Both the position numbers and the translations under genes were made by a program. The notes under the pieces are model-generated. The model was given only the letters and a program-made list of their open reading frames with translations, did not search any database and was not told the origin of the DNA. DNA of 59,770 bases from an uncultured Bacteroidales bacterium. GTDB taxonomy: Bacteria; Bacteroidota; Bacteroidia; Bacteroidales; WCHB1-69. This document shows positions 27,419 through 36,143 of the stretch, piece by piece; the stretch's first letter is position 1; each line of letters starts with the position of its first letter. The stretch lies in NCBI GenBank assembly GCA_905235135.1, contig CAJOKR010000008.1, positions 1 through 59,770 of the forward strand. Reading direction: 5' to 3'.

Positions 27419-28621
27419 TTATTGGAAAGGATATTTGGCCTCGTCTTTGGTCAGCTCCACATAAAAATATCCAGACTCGGTCGTGATTTGGAGAACATCG
27501 AAGTAGGGAATACCTATTTCCTTTAACGTCAATTGCTGGTAAGGGAATTCCTCGTCAATGTTCTCGTAGGTGTTCTGATTCAAATCCATTCGCAATCGGC
27601 AATAGAGTTGGGGATTCGAGTCAATGTAATCGGGAATCTTCGACTCGGGAAGCATCGGCATGAAGCATTGGTTATCGTTCCGAGTAGCGATTTTATCCAC
27701 AAAGCGATCGTTCCGAAGGTTGATTTCCACGCTCTCCACATTCAGCAGATCCTTGAGCATAGCAATACAGTTCTCCACCGTGATGTCGGCTGACAGTTGC
27801 GGAATCTTGAATACGGGTTTCCAATACTCGTGGGATGGACAATCGGTATGATAAGCGGTTGATTTGTAAATTTTCACATTGTTATGCATCCCCTCGTAAT
27901 GGAACCACTGGCCACATAAGGAGGTCAGTTCACCCTTATACAGTTCCTCTGGATGAAGAAGCTTCATAGCCTCCTGCGTTTGCACGGCGCCGATGATAGA
28001 GGCGATAACGGGAGTCGTGGGGATGCGTCCTGCATCTTCGTTGCGCTTGGCCACGCCCGCGCAGGACATCTTCTGGAACAGGTTGTGTTTGGCAGTGTCC
28101 GAAAGGCCGCATTCGTAGCAGTTCACACCGCGTTTGAAGACTTTCACCACGCCGTTCAAGTTCTCAATGCCGCCGTCCACCCAAGGCACACCGGCACGCA
28201 TACATTGGCGGTTCAACTGAAGGCGGGCCAGACGACTGTCGAGACAACCAATGACCACATCCATCTGTTTGTACACGCCAAGACCAACATCCGAGCTCAG
28301 ATTGCCCACAATGTATTGCACATTGATGTTTTTGTTGATTTCTTTGATGCGTTTGGCGGCCACTTCCGCCTTATATAACCCTTTGTCCGCATCTGACTCG
28401 CGAAAAAGGATGGAACGGGTGAGATTGGAATATTCGATGGTGTCGAAATCCACGATGTAAATGTTGCCCACGCCGAACAGGGCGAGGTTTTTCAGCACCT
28501 CGTTGCCCAATGCGCCCGCCCCCACGACCATCACCTTGGCCTTCTTCACGTTTTCTTGTTTAAACCAGGAGAGCAACGAAAAAACGCCTGCGCCCCATTC
28601 TCTATGCTCGTTTGCCATCAT
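27419..28621 (-). CDS. E1-like ubiquitin-activating enzyme (ThiF/MoeB fold) in T6SS operon
   Basis: About 400 residues from ATG 28621. The N-terminal adenylation domain has VMVVGAGALGNEVLKNL (GxGxxG at 34-39), VDFDTIEYSNLTRSILF (Asp58/60, Asn66, Arg69 for ATP-Mg), Lys84 and GCLDSR at 125-130. A zinc site is suggested by Cys168-x2-Cys171 and Cys261-x2-His264. MSCAGV places a candidate thioester Cys at 187 ahead of GRIPTTPVIASIIGA. Residues ~290-400 form a separate C-terminal domain (LTLKEIGIPYFDVLQIT) that may resemble the E2-recruiting ubiquitin-fold domain. E1 enzymes adenylate the C-terminal Gly of a ubiquitin-like protein. The start overlaps the previous gene's stop (ATGATGA). Confidence 0.85.
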   Translation of the reverse strand: MMANEHREWGAGVFSLLSWFKQENVKKAKVMVVGAGALGNEVLKNLALFGVGNIYIVDFDTIEYSNLTRSILFRESDADKGLYKAEVAAKRIKEINKNINVQYIVGNLSSDVGLGVYKQMDVVIGCLDSRLARLQLNRQCMRAGVPWVDGGIENLNGVVKVFKRGVNCYECGLSDTAKHNLFQKMSCAGVAKRNEDAGRIPTTPVIASIIGAVQTQEAMKLLHPEELYKGELTSLCGQWFHYEGMHNNVKIYKSTAYHTDCPSHEYWKPVFKIPQLSADITVENCIAMLKDLLNVESVEINLRNDRFVDKIATRNDNQCFMPMLPESKIPDYIDSNPQLYCRLRMDLNQNTYENIDEEFPYQQLTLKEIGIPYFDVLQITTESGYFYVELTKDEAKYPFQ

Positions 28622-29892
28622 TTCAAGTTCTTGGTTCCTATGATATGCGTAATACCGACCTCTATAGCGGGATTCAAGTAGCGACAAGCTGCACCAGACA
28701 AGAGATTATTTTGTTTCAAATGGTCAATTGCGTTGCTGAAAGACGTGTTGCTTAATTCCTCATTTGCCACTGGCGTCACAGAAAAATCCAACTTGACGCC
28801 CAACTTCACCGCCCAAGGCGAGGTTTTGCCATGCTGTGCTCGGCACAAAGGCAGATAAATGCCACCCGCCAATCGGCCCGTTAACAAGAATTTGTCAACA
28901 TTTACGCTTTCATTCACTTGATCAACACTATAATTGGGACAGAATCCCAAGCCTTCAAAATCATCCAACATGAGGTCATATTGTTGGTAATATCCGGCCA
29001 AGTCATAATATCCCGATGCATTTAGCGATGATGCAACACAAAATGAAGGAACAAGTGTCAATTGGAAATATCCGCTGATTCTGTCGGTATAAGGTTGGCC
29101 TATCGAAAGCGTGAGCGGAATGCCCAAATAGTGTAACGTGGCACTCTCCTCCACGTTCCGATAAGTCAGATAGGCAGTATAGGAATCATTGTCTATATCC
29201 ACAGCATTGTCGAGGGTGTATGAGACGTTACCCATTCCTGCAGCAAAACGCATCCTGCTGTATTCCAGCCCAACGCCTAACGACAAGGACCCGTTTCGCA
29301 CTAACGACTGGCTTCCCCAATAGAGTCCCAACTGATGCGAGAGGGTCATACGGCGATTCCACACTAACTGCCCCGAATCGTCTTTCTGATTCAACATTGA
29401 ACTAAACAAAATGGGAATTCCCATACTGTAACTCACCCCAATATTAGAACAATCTGCGGAAGGACTCCGTTTTGGACGGTAGGGTTTCTCGGACAGCTCT
29501 TGCAAACGTTTTTGGACAAACTGGAGCGAATCATTGAGCCCCTCCACTCGCTTGTTTAAAGAATCAACAGTCCGTTTTCGCGCGAGCAGGTCGCGTTCCT
29601 GAATAACCAATTGCATCTGCATACTGTCGTCTGACTCGACAGATGATTTGCCTTTCAGCTTGTTCAATTCCTTCTGCAACGATAATTTCTCGCTCTCCAG
29701 CCGGGATACCGTCTTGTTCAACTCCTTCACCAAACCGTATTCCAGATACTGAATCTCATCAGGGCTGCCTTTGTAGTACTTCATTTTGACAATATGGCCT
29801 TTGTATTTTCCCGTAACCACATTCTGCCCAAACAGGACATTCATACTGCACAACAAAAGCAGCAATTCAAAAACATGCTTCAAACAACTCAT
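28618..29892 (-). CDS. Outer membrane barrel protein with N-terminal coiled coil
   Basis: About 424 residues from ATG 29892. The signal peptide ends at NVLFGQ. Residues ~50-135 are a long heptad-type coiled coil (LVKELNKTVSRLESEKLSLQ; VIQERDLLARKRTVDSLNKR). The rest has alternating beta strands (GVSYSMGIPILFS, LSLGVGLEYSRMRF, LGIPLTLSIGQPY) ending VGITHIIGTKNLK, consistent with an outer membrane barrel whose coiled coil projects into the periplasm. It sits between the RING and E1 genes, 6 bases from the former and overlapping the latter. It may form the outer part of the trans-envelope complex of this T6SS; this is inferred from position and topology only. Confidence 0.65.
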   Translation of the reverse strand: MSCLKHVFELLLLLCSMNVLFGQNVVTGKYKGHIVKMKYYKGSPDEIQYLEYGLVKELNKTVSRLESEKLSLQKELNKLKGKSSVESDDSMQMQLVIQERDLLARKRTVDSLNKRVEGLNDSLQFVQKRLQELSEKPYRPKRSPSADCSNIGVSYSMGIPILFSSMLNQKDDSGQLVWNRRMTLSHQLGLYWGSQSLVRNGSLSLGVGLEYSRMRFAAGMGNVSYTLDNAVDIDNDSYTAYLTYRNVEESATLHYLGIPLTLSIGQPYTDRISGYFQLTLVPSFCVASSLNASGYYDLAGYYQQYDLMLDDFEGLGFCPNYSVDQVNESVNVDKFLLTGRLAGGIYLPLCRAQHGKTSPWAVKLGVKLDFSVTPVANEELSNTSFSNAIDHLKQNNLLSGAACRYLNPAIEVGITHIIGTKNLK

Positions 29893-29898
29893 ATTCAA

Positions 29899-32322
29899 TT
29901 ATTTATCTTTTTCAATGTAAGTAAACAACGTATTGCCGATGGTGAATTCCGTACCATGGTTCAGCAAGATCGTCTGGCCCTTCTGCATCACTTGTCCATT
30001 AGGCAGACGAGTGCCGTCTGTGAGGGCACGACAATAGGGACGATCGTTCTCCAAGTAAATCTCCACCTGCTTGTCGGCAATAGTCACGGCATCATCCCAG
30101 TTCATCTCCAAAGTGCAGTCAATGGATTTGCCGATGGTAACTTTGTTGAAACCGCCCGTAACGCTCATCCATTTGTAGATGGCGATATCACGTTCCTTCA
30201 CAGGACCGGAAATGCGCAAGAAGTACTTTTCGGAAACGAAATGCACCACCGCGATAGCGATTCCGAAGCCGGCGGCGTAAATCATGTAGCTAAACATGCT
30301 GAGCACCTCTTTGGCGAAAGTGGCCAGATAGAGCACCACGAAACTGATCAGCACGGAAATCAATCCGCCAATCAAAGCACTCTTGAGGTTGATGTCCGTT
30401 TTGAAAGAAAGGGTAAAGGCAATACCGACAGCGAACAACGCCCACGGAATCCAGTCGGTGTAGATGCAGTTGGTTTCCTTGCCCAAAAGGATGACCACCA
30501 CGGCACCGAGCAGGAAGGCAATGAATCCTACCGCACTGCCGACCACGGCACGCAAAAGCATCTGACACCAGATTTTGAAATTCTTCTTCCTGAATTCAAT
30601 CTGATAGCTGAAAAACAGGGTGATGAAAAATCCCAACAGAATGCCGCAAAGCAACATGGACTGGATTTTGGAGACAAACGACAAGGTGGTGAATCCTTGT
30701 AGCGTTTCAGCCGGCCGCAGCAGTTCCAAAAGACCAATAATCATTGACGAAAACAAGGTTTCAGAGTAGCAAAGCCGAATGAAGAGCCATGACACCAAGC
30801 CCGCCATCAGGCCATAGACCATCCACATCACAAAGTAGGGGGCGTTGCGCGGATCCGAAAGTTGCTCCTTGTTGTAATAATGGATGCCCTTGGAGCAGTT
30901 GTGTATGCCGTATTCTGGGCAGCGGTTCCGGTTCTCCTCCCAACACTCAAGATGCACCACATGTTCGCATTTCACCACAATTTTATCCCCGTCTTGAAAT
31001 GGTTCCTTGCAATGATAGCAATGCTGCTGCTCGACCGCTGAACTGCCGCTGCCACCACGATACTCCACGATATATTTCTTGCAGAATATCCTGTATTTAA
31101 TCCATGGCACTAAATATTGCATGATCAGATAAGCCAACAAAATGAAAATCAAGCCGTAGAGCAAACCAGCAAGAATCGTACGATTGTTCGAAGTGTTTGA
31201 ACCCTCTGATGCCACAACAATCGGAACATGCTGGTTCCCAAACGCATAGTTCATGACTCCTTGCGCCAACACGGAGCCATTGTCCTTCAGCGTGACGGTA
31301 AGCAAACGTTGTGTGCCGTCGTACGTTTTGCCCACAGGATTCACCAACACCAGCCTGTAATCAGCTGCGATGGAGTCAATGGTTCCCATCAGGGTCTCTT
31401 GCAGTTGCGCAACATCGAACAGGGTGTGGAACTGTCCTTTCAGCGCGTCTTTCGTGGGTGCGGACGCGCAAAGAGCCTCCATCTCATCCTTGATATTGGC
31501 CGTAGCGGCAGGATCGCCGATATAAATACAATGTATCGGCACGTACGGAATCTCCGAATGCGCCTGTTTCTCCGACAGTTCCCAAATTTCCCCTTTCCAC
31601 TTGAAAAAGTCGGCACCGATAAACGTGCCGTCGGAATTCATCACCCGACCGTCCGTGAACACAAACAACATCTTCTGCGTGGAATCCTGAAGGGCGGGAT
31701 TGTGCGGCACTTCAGGGTAATGCATCCCGAAAGTACCCGACAGTTCCTCCATCTTGGCCATGATCGCCTTGTAGAGATATTTCTCCGTACCCTCCTTCAC
31801 GACAAATTCCTCATAGAACTTGAATTTCATGTTCTCCTTCGTAGCCAAAAGGCTCGGTGTCACGGTACTGTCCATGAACGATAAATAGATTTTGGTATTC
31901 GGCAGGATGTCTATGATATGGCAGATTTGGGTATATTGTTCCAACAGCTCATTCTGCGAAATGCTCCCACTTCTGTCCACCAAGAAGAGCATGGAAATCT
32001 GGTCGGAAATGACCTTTTTCTGGCGGATGTCGATAACGGAATCCACCTTGGGAGACATATTCTGCCCCATAGTGCTCACGTCCGACACAGAAAAACTGCC
32101 CGCGTTGAGCTGATCGACGAACTTCTTCTTGCCCGACGCATCCAGAATCTTGAAATCCACATAGAGCGTGTCCGCCTTGTCGGATTTTGAGAGTTGCACG
32201 ATAGATATCGAATCCGACGGTGCTGTTGCTGACGAATTCAGCTGTCCGGCCTGTTGTCCCCGCTGGCACGCGGCACCGAGGAGCAAAGCCACAGCAATCA
32301 TGAAAACAAACTGTTTTTTCAT
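29899..32322 (-). CDS. Lipoprotein-type vWA / membrane / RING / FHA protein, candidate E3 ligase
   Basis: About 807 residues from ATG 32322; an alternative ATG at 32343 overlaps the JAB stop. A lipobox places Cys19 after LLLGAA. A periplasmic vWA domain spans ~105-330, with MIDAS motif DRSGS (Asp116, Ser118, Ser120). A membrane segment follows at ~383-408. The next loop carries a RING-like zinc domain: Cys435, Cys438, Cys452, His454, His457, Cys460, Cys468, Cys476. The last pair is spaced by 7 instead of the usual 2. About six more membrane helices lie at ~490-680. A C-terminal FHA-like domain (~700-807; TIGKSIDCTLEM, LPNGQVMQKGQ) completes it. RING domains bind E2 enzymes; FHA domains bind phosphothreonine. 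With the neighbouring E1/E2/Ubl genes it is the natural E3 candidate. Confidence 0.8.
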   Translation of the reverse strand: MKKQFVFMIAVALLLGAACQRGQQAGQLNSSATAPSDSISIVQLSKSDKADTLYVDFKILDASGKKKFVDQLNAGSFSVSDVSTMGQNMSPKVDSVIDIRQKKVISDQISMLFLVDRSGSISQNELLEQYTQICHIIDILPNTKIYLSFMDSTVTPSLLATKENMKFKFYEEFVVKEGTEKYLYKAIMAKMEELSGTFGMHYPEVPHNPALQDSTQKMLFVFTDGRVMNSDGTFIGADFFKWKGEIWELSEKQAHSEIPYVPIHCIYIGDPAATANIKDEMEALCASAPTKDALKGQFHTLFDVAQLQETLMGTIDSIAADYRLVLVNPVGKTYDGTQRLLTVTLKDNGSVLAQGVMNYAFGNQHVPIVVASEGSNTSNNRTILAGLLYGLIFILLAYLIMQYLVPWIKYRIFCKKYIVEYRGGSGSSAVEQQHCYHCKEPFQDGDKIVVKCEHVVHLECWEENRNRCPEYGIHNCSKGIHYYNKEQLSDPRNAPYFVMWMVYGLMAGLVSWLFIRLCYSETLFSSMIIGLLELLRPAETLQGFTTLSFVSKIQSMLLCGILLGFFITLFFSYQIEFRKKNFKIWCQMLLRAVVGSAVGFIAFLLGAVVVILLGKETNCIYTDWIPWALFAVGIAFTLSFKTDINLKSALIGGLISVLISFVVLYLATFAKEVLSMFSYMIYAAGFGIAIAVVHFVSEKYFLRISGPVKERDIAIYKWMSVTGGFNKVTIGKSIDCTLEMNWDDAVTIADKQVEIYLENDRPYCRALTDGTRLPNGQVMQKGQTILLNHGTEFTIGNTLFTYIEKDK

Positions 32323-32339
32323 AGCTATATCTGTTTTAT

Positions 32340-33962
32340 TCATACTCTTTTTCTTCGGGTCCATTCCTTCATTTCCTTAAGGGAAGTGTGCAAAAACCTG
32401 ATTTTTCGATCAGCGTTCTGCCAAACCACATAACATTCTTGTTCCGAACGATACACCAAGCAGAAGTCAACTTGGGTAAGGCTCTCGTCGCAACGATGCG
32501 GGTCAAAGGCTTCCTCTGTGTCGGGATCCACCACCAGCAAGCCAATCTGCTTGTCGTCGCCAGAGATACCGCATGCCGTAACCACACGGGTCTTTTTCTC
32601 TTCGTTCAGGCGAATCTCCCCATATAGAGGACATGATTCTTCCGCAGCCTCCGCATAAACCGCATCGTCAATCTGGTTGATAGTCTTGGCGGAGAAGGCG
32701 AACTCGTCACGAGTGTCCTCGGTCGAAACGACGAAGCTGTTCTCCACCGTAGCCGACGGCGTTGTCATAACCGCCTTGTGCCGACTCCACTCGTTCAGCA
32801 CATCGAAGGAGATGGTCTTGAGCAAATCTTCCTTGTTGTTCATCACGCCGTTGCTCTTTGCCGTGAAGAAAGCCATCTGCCAGTTCGGAGTGTTGGTGTC
32901 AATCACGATGGCCACCATGCGTTTGGGCGCATCGGGGTAAGCGAGCTGCTTCTGGACCACCAAATCATGGGAAGAGAGGAACAGACCTAAGCCCGGATGG
33001 GAGTGCATCCAGACGGTGTGTACATAATCCCGACCCGTCTTCTCGCAAAGATTTCGGATGGCACTTCCTAACTTAATGCCGATTTTGAGCCCGAAATTCA
33101 GGGAATATTCGTCGTAAACCGCATCATCGCCGGGAATCACCATCTCTTCAACACTGATATTGTACTGCTCGTCATTCCCGTCCACGGTTTCCCAGCCACC
33201 AATCAAGTAGCATCCGGTTTCGTTGGTGCGCTCGGGCTGCTCAAGGAATGCCTTGTAATAACTATTGAGACTTTTCACCGCCTCACGGGAGAAATAGACC
33301 TTCTTCACCGCTGTGTCGAGGCAGAACTCCTCCATATCAACCGCAAAAAATGCCTCAGGATGCTGGCAAATATAGTCCAACCCGACCACATAGTCGTTCT
33401 TTTCCTCTTCCACCACCTGCATCACATGCTGGTTTTCCTCCGGCAGGTCATCCTTCACTTTCCGTTTTCTTCTCAACAAAAGAAGAGCGACTACCAAAAC
33501 AACAAGCAACAGGAAGCCGCCGGAAGCGAAATAGATCACCGATTCGCCCAGCTCAAGCCATTTGGCATAGAAAGGGGTCTTCGGAGTGTCTTCCGCTTCT
33601 TCTGCAAAGTTCCGAAGGTCGATTTTCACACTGTATGGCTGATCGTAAACCTCCATCCTTTGAGGGTTCCTGAAATAGACAGTCAGGGAATCGTATCCAG
33701 CTATTTCCTCGGGAGTGATGTCTTTGACAACGTAACTTTTTTCCTGTTCCAAAATCTTGCAGGAATCCCCTACAAAACGTTTCAACGAAACAGGCATATT
33801 CTCCGCAGGGAGGAGGGCACAAAGATTACTCGGTTTATCGATAATCAGCTCCTGAGTCTGGGCATCATAATATACAGCCGCGATGCCCTTTTGTGCTGAC
33901 GACACCAAGGAAGTGCAGGACAACAGGACACAGGCGACTGCGATTCGCAGATACCGCTTCAT
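32340..33962 (-). CDS. Membrane-anchored JAMM/JAB isopeptidase
   Basis: About 540 residues from ATG 33962. The signal peptide ends near SLVSSAQ. A periplasmic domain of ~115 residues is followed by one membrane helix (~141-164, ending RRKRK) and a cytoplasmic part. The JAB/Mov34 domain (~225-400) retains the full JAMM metal site: Glu248 (NETGCYLIGG), His320-x-His322-x7-Ser330-x2-Asp333. A C-terminal ~140-residue extension is unassigned. JAMM enzymes remove ubiquitin-like tags or cut isopeptide bonds using zinc. The positive-inside rule puts the catalytic domain in the cytoplasm, where E1, E2 and the ubiquitin-like protein would be. It begins four bases after the preceding gene. Confidence 0.85.
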   Translation of the reverse strand: MKRYLRIAVACVLLSCTSLVSSAQKGIAAVYYDAQTQELIIDKPSNLCALLPAENMPVSLKRFVGDSCKILEQEKSYVVKDITPEEIAGYDSLTVYFRNPQRMEVYDQPYSVKIDLRNFAEEAEDTPKTPFYAKWLELGESVIYFASGGFLLLVVLVVALLLLRRKRKVKDDLPEENQHVMQVVEEEKNDYVVGLDYICQHPEAFFAVDMEEFCLDTAVKKVYFSREAVKSLNSYYKAFLEQPERTNETGCYLIGGWETVDGNDEQYNISVEEMVIPGDDAVYDEYSLNFGLKIGIKLGSAIRNLCEKTGRDYVHTVWMHSHPGLGLFLSSHDLVVQKQLAYPDAPKRMVAIVIDTNTPNWQMAFFTAKSNGVMNNKEDLLKTISFDVLNEWSRHKAVMTTPSATVENSFVVSTEDTRDEFAFSAKTINQIDDAVYAEAAEESCPLYGEIRLNEEKKTRVVTACGISGDDKQIGLLVVDPDTEEAFDPHRCDESLTQVDFCLVYRSEQECYVVWQNADRKIRFLHTSLKEMKEWTRRKRV

Positions 33963-33966
33963 CGCA

Positions 33967-34740
33967 CTATATGGACGGGGTATATTTTTTCTTCTTTTTT
34001 CCATTAAGCTGTTTGTTAAGTTGTTTCTTGCTCACAATAAGATTAATCAGGAAAGCCAGCAAGGCCGCCACGATGGTCACTTTGAAAATAATGTCGCCCC
34101 ATTTGACGGTTTCGATGTTCTGGGCTTCGCTGATGGTTTTATGACCGCTGTCTATCCGCTTGCACAGGGAGTCCAAAAGCGGATTTGACGCGATGATATC
34201 CTTATGTTGGATTTTCTGGGTGGCAAAGACCGGGTAGAGATCCATATCCCTGTTCTTCAAGGCAACAAGAGTGTCTTTGGCGGCCTTCCGCTTCATCTGG
34301 GGCAGCTGCTGGAAGGTCGCAGCGAATTGATCGTATTTGAGAGCGGTCAATGAAAAATCCGTCTCTAACTCCCGTGTGAGGGCCTCGGCCTGGGCTTCCT
34401 GCCGGAGTGTCTCAATCTTCTCATCTATGTCTTCACGCAAATCTTTGATTTCCGACCAGATGTCGAACAACAACTGACTTTCAAGCGTGATAAACGATTT
34501 GTTGGTCTCATAATAAACGTCCATCCGCTCCACGCAATCCCGATATGTGCTGGAGTAGAGCTCGTAATCCGAATAGGTGACGAGATTTTTCTCGATGGTC
34601 TCCAACTGCGACAAATAGTTTTTCAGCTCGCTCTTGATCTCCTTGACCGAATCCGCATAACCTCTCTGCGAAAACGCCCAAGTGGGTGTCAACGCCAACA
34701 AGAAAAACCATATAACGACAAGGGTCCTACGTGTTCTCAT
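33967..34740 (-). CDS. Periplasmic coiled-coil protein with C-terminal membrane anchor
   Basis: About 257 residues from ATG 34740. The N-terminus (MRTRRTLVVIWFFLLALTPTWAFSQ) is a signal peptide. Residues ~30-160 are helical with repeated heptads (KEIKSELKNYLSQLETIEKN; IKDLREDIDEKIETLRQEAQ). A membrane helix (IIFKVTIVAALLAFLINLIV) lies near the end, with a Lys-rich cytoplasmic tail KKQLNKQLNGKKKKKYTPSI. No family recognised. The topology resembles an inner-membrane strut of a trans-envelope complex. It starts five bases after the preceding gene, within the conjugation cluster. Confidence 0.6.
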   Translation of the reverse strand: MRTRRTLVVIWFFLLALTPTWAFSQRGYADSVKEIKSELKNYLSQLETIEKNLVTYSDYELYSSTYRDCVERMDVYYETNKSFITLESQLLFDIWSEIKDLREDIDEKIETLRQEAQAEALTRELETDFSLTALKYDQFAATFQQLPQMKRKAAKDTLVALKNRDMDLYPVFATQKIQHKDIIASNPLLDSLCKRIDSGHKTISEAQNIETVKWGDIIFKVTIVAALLAFLINLIVSKKQLNKQLNGKKKKKYTPSI

Positions 34741-34745
34741 ACCCG

Positions 34746-36137
34746 CTATTTTACGACATTCTGATATGCCCTTTTGGCATCCTGATATTGTTGGATGACT
34801 TTTTGATATTTTTTCGTGCACGGATCCGAAAAGCCTTTCAGGTAGGCATCCGCCTCTTTCACAACAGCATAGAACTTTTGCTCGTTCTTGACTTTCGTGA
34901 CGCGGTATTCATTCAGCAGACTGTTGATTTTCAATGTGGCGGACTTGATTTTCTCGGGGTCAAAATTGCACCGGCCACCGGTTCCGGGCACCTGTTCACC
35001 GCCGGATCCGGGACATTTCAGGTTGTTCAGCATCTGCCTCCGTTCTATAAAACGCTTTGCCAGACTTTTCAATTCAGGGAAATCCTTGTATAACGTCTCA
35101 TCCACCGTCACATCATTGAACTTGGCCGCGCCTTCCTTGTATTTACGGCACGCTTTGCCATTGCCAGTGTTCTTGGCGATGGAGATATCATCAATAAGCA
35201 CATCCATTTGCGTAATCATCCGTTGCAAGGAGTCCGCTGTCACAATGCCTTCCCCAATCTTGTCATAGTAACGGTAGAAAGTAGCGTACTCCTGCGCCAA
35301 CTCCCCGCAATCGGTTTCCACAATCCCCTTACGGGCGGTCTCATATTTGTTCAACAGTTCCAACTTCTTCAAGACAACCTCTTTGGAAGTACCTGAAGGA
35401 TCCCTCTTTTCAATTTGAAAATCAAGGAGTTTCTGATAATCATTGGTCAAGCTCTCATTCCATTGCCTGTATTTGCCGATCATTTCGTGCTGCCCGAAGC
35501 AATTGCTTTCCGGCAATTTCAACGAAATGGAGAAGTTGTTGGAAATGTATTGCAACGAGACTTTGTTGAAGAATTGCGGGAAAGCCTTGATTGGAATTAT
35601 ATTGTTGATTTTCAAGATGGTAGGCACGCTTGCGTTGGTGATTTTGATTTTAAGGACAATCACCCTGTCGGGCGCGAGGTTCATCATCAGATCCGACTCT
35701 TTCTCATTATACAGCCATCCATTGACACACTCAAAAGCGGGCTTGGGCGTAAAGCCCGCTTTCAGTTGGGACTTCATATCCGCCGTCATGCTCAGTTTAG
35801 ACCTGTAAAACTGTTTGAAATGTTCGGTCAGCATTTGGTCGTCAAGCTGGCTCCCACTCAGGGATGAGGGGCACCAAAGGTGTGTGATCTGGTCTTTCTT
35901 CTTGAGCGGCCTCTCGTAGCGGCTATGCACCACCACCGTAATAAAGTCCTGTTGGGGATCGTATGTGGCCTCCAACATCAAAGGGATGCTTTGGCAGTCG
36001 TTGGAGGGTCCCCGAAGAATGACCGGGATATGTTGTGTTTTCTCAGGCTCCACTGTATAGGAGAGCACTACGTCATTCTGCGCAACAAGCGCATTCAGAC
36101 AGAGAATCGAAAAGAAAATCAGCAAATATTTTTTCAT
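34746..36137 (-). CDS. Exported protein of unknown function in T6SS/conjugation cluster
   Basis: A 463-residue protein with signal peptide (ending NALVAQ). An N-terminal beta-rich region (~20-210) is followed by a helical half (~225-460) with spaced cysteines (about eight in the mature part). A Gly/Pro stretch GSGGEQVPGTGGRCN lies near residue 385. No membrane anchor follows the signal peptide, so it is probably periplasmic. I do not recognise a family. It lies between the E2-like gene and the coiled-coil anchor gene with gaps of 5-6 bases, so it should be part of the same machine. Confidence 0.6.
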   Translation of the reverse strand: MKKYLLIFFSILCLNALVAQNDVVLSYTVEPEKTQHIPVILRGPSNDCQSIPLMLEATYDPQQDFITVVVHSRYERPLKKKDQITHLWCPSSLSGSQLDDQMLTEHFKQFYRSKLSMTADMKSQLKAGFTPKPAFECVNGWLYNEKESDLMMNLAPDRVIVLKIKITNASVPTILKINNIIPIKAFPQFFNKVSLQYISNNFSISLKLPESNCFGQHEMIGKYRQWNESLTNDYQKLLDFQIEKRDPSGTSKEVVLKKLELLNKYETARKGIVETDCGELAQEYATFYRYYDKIGEGIVTADSLQRMITQMDVLIDDISIAKNTGNGKACRKYKEGAAKFNDVTVDETLYKDFPELKSLAKRFIERRQMLNNLKCPGSGGEQVPGTGGRCNFDPEKIKSATLKINSLLNEYRVTKVKNEQKFYAVVKEADAYLKGFSDPCTKKYQKVIQQYQDAKRAYQNVVK

Positions 36138-36143
36138 TGTCCT

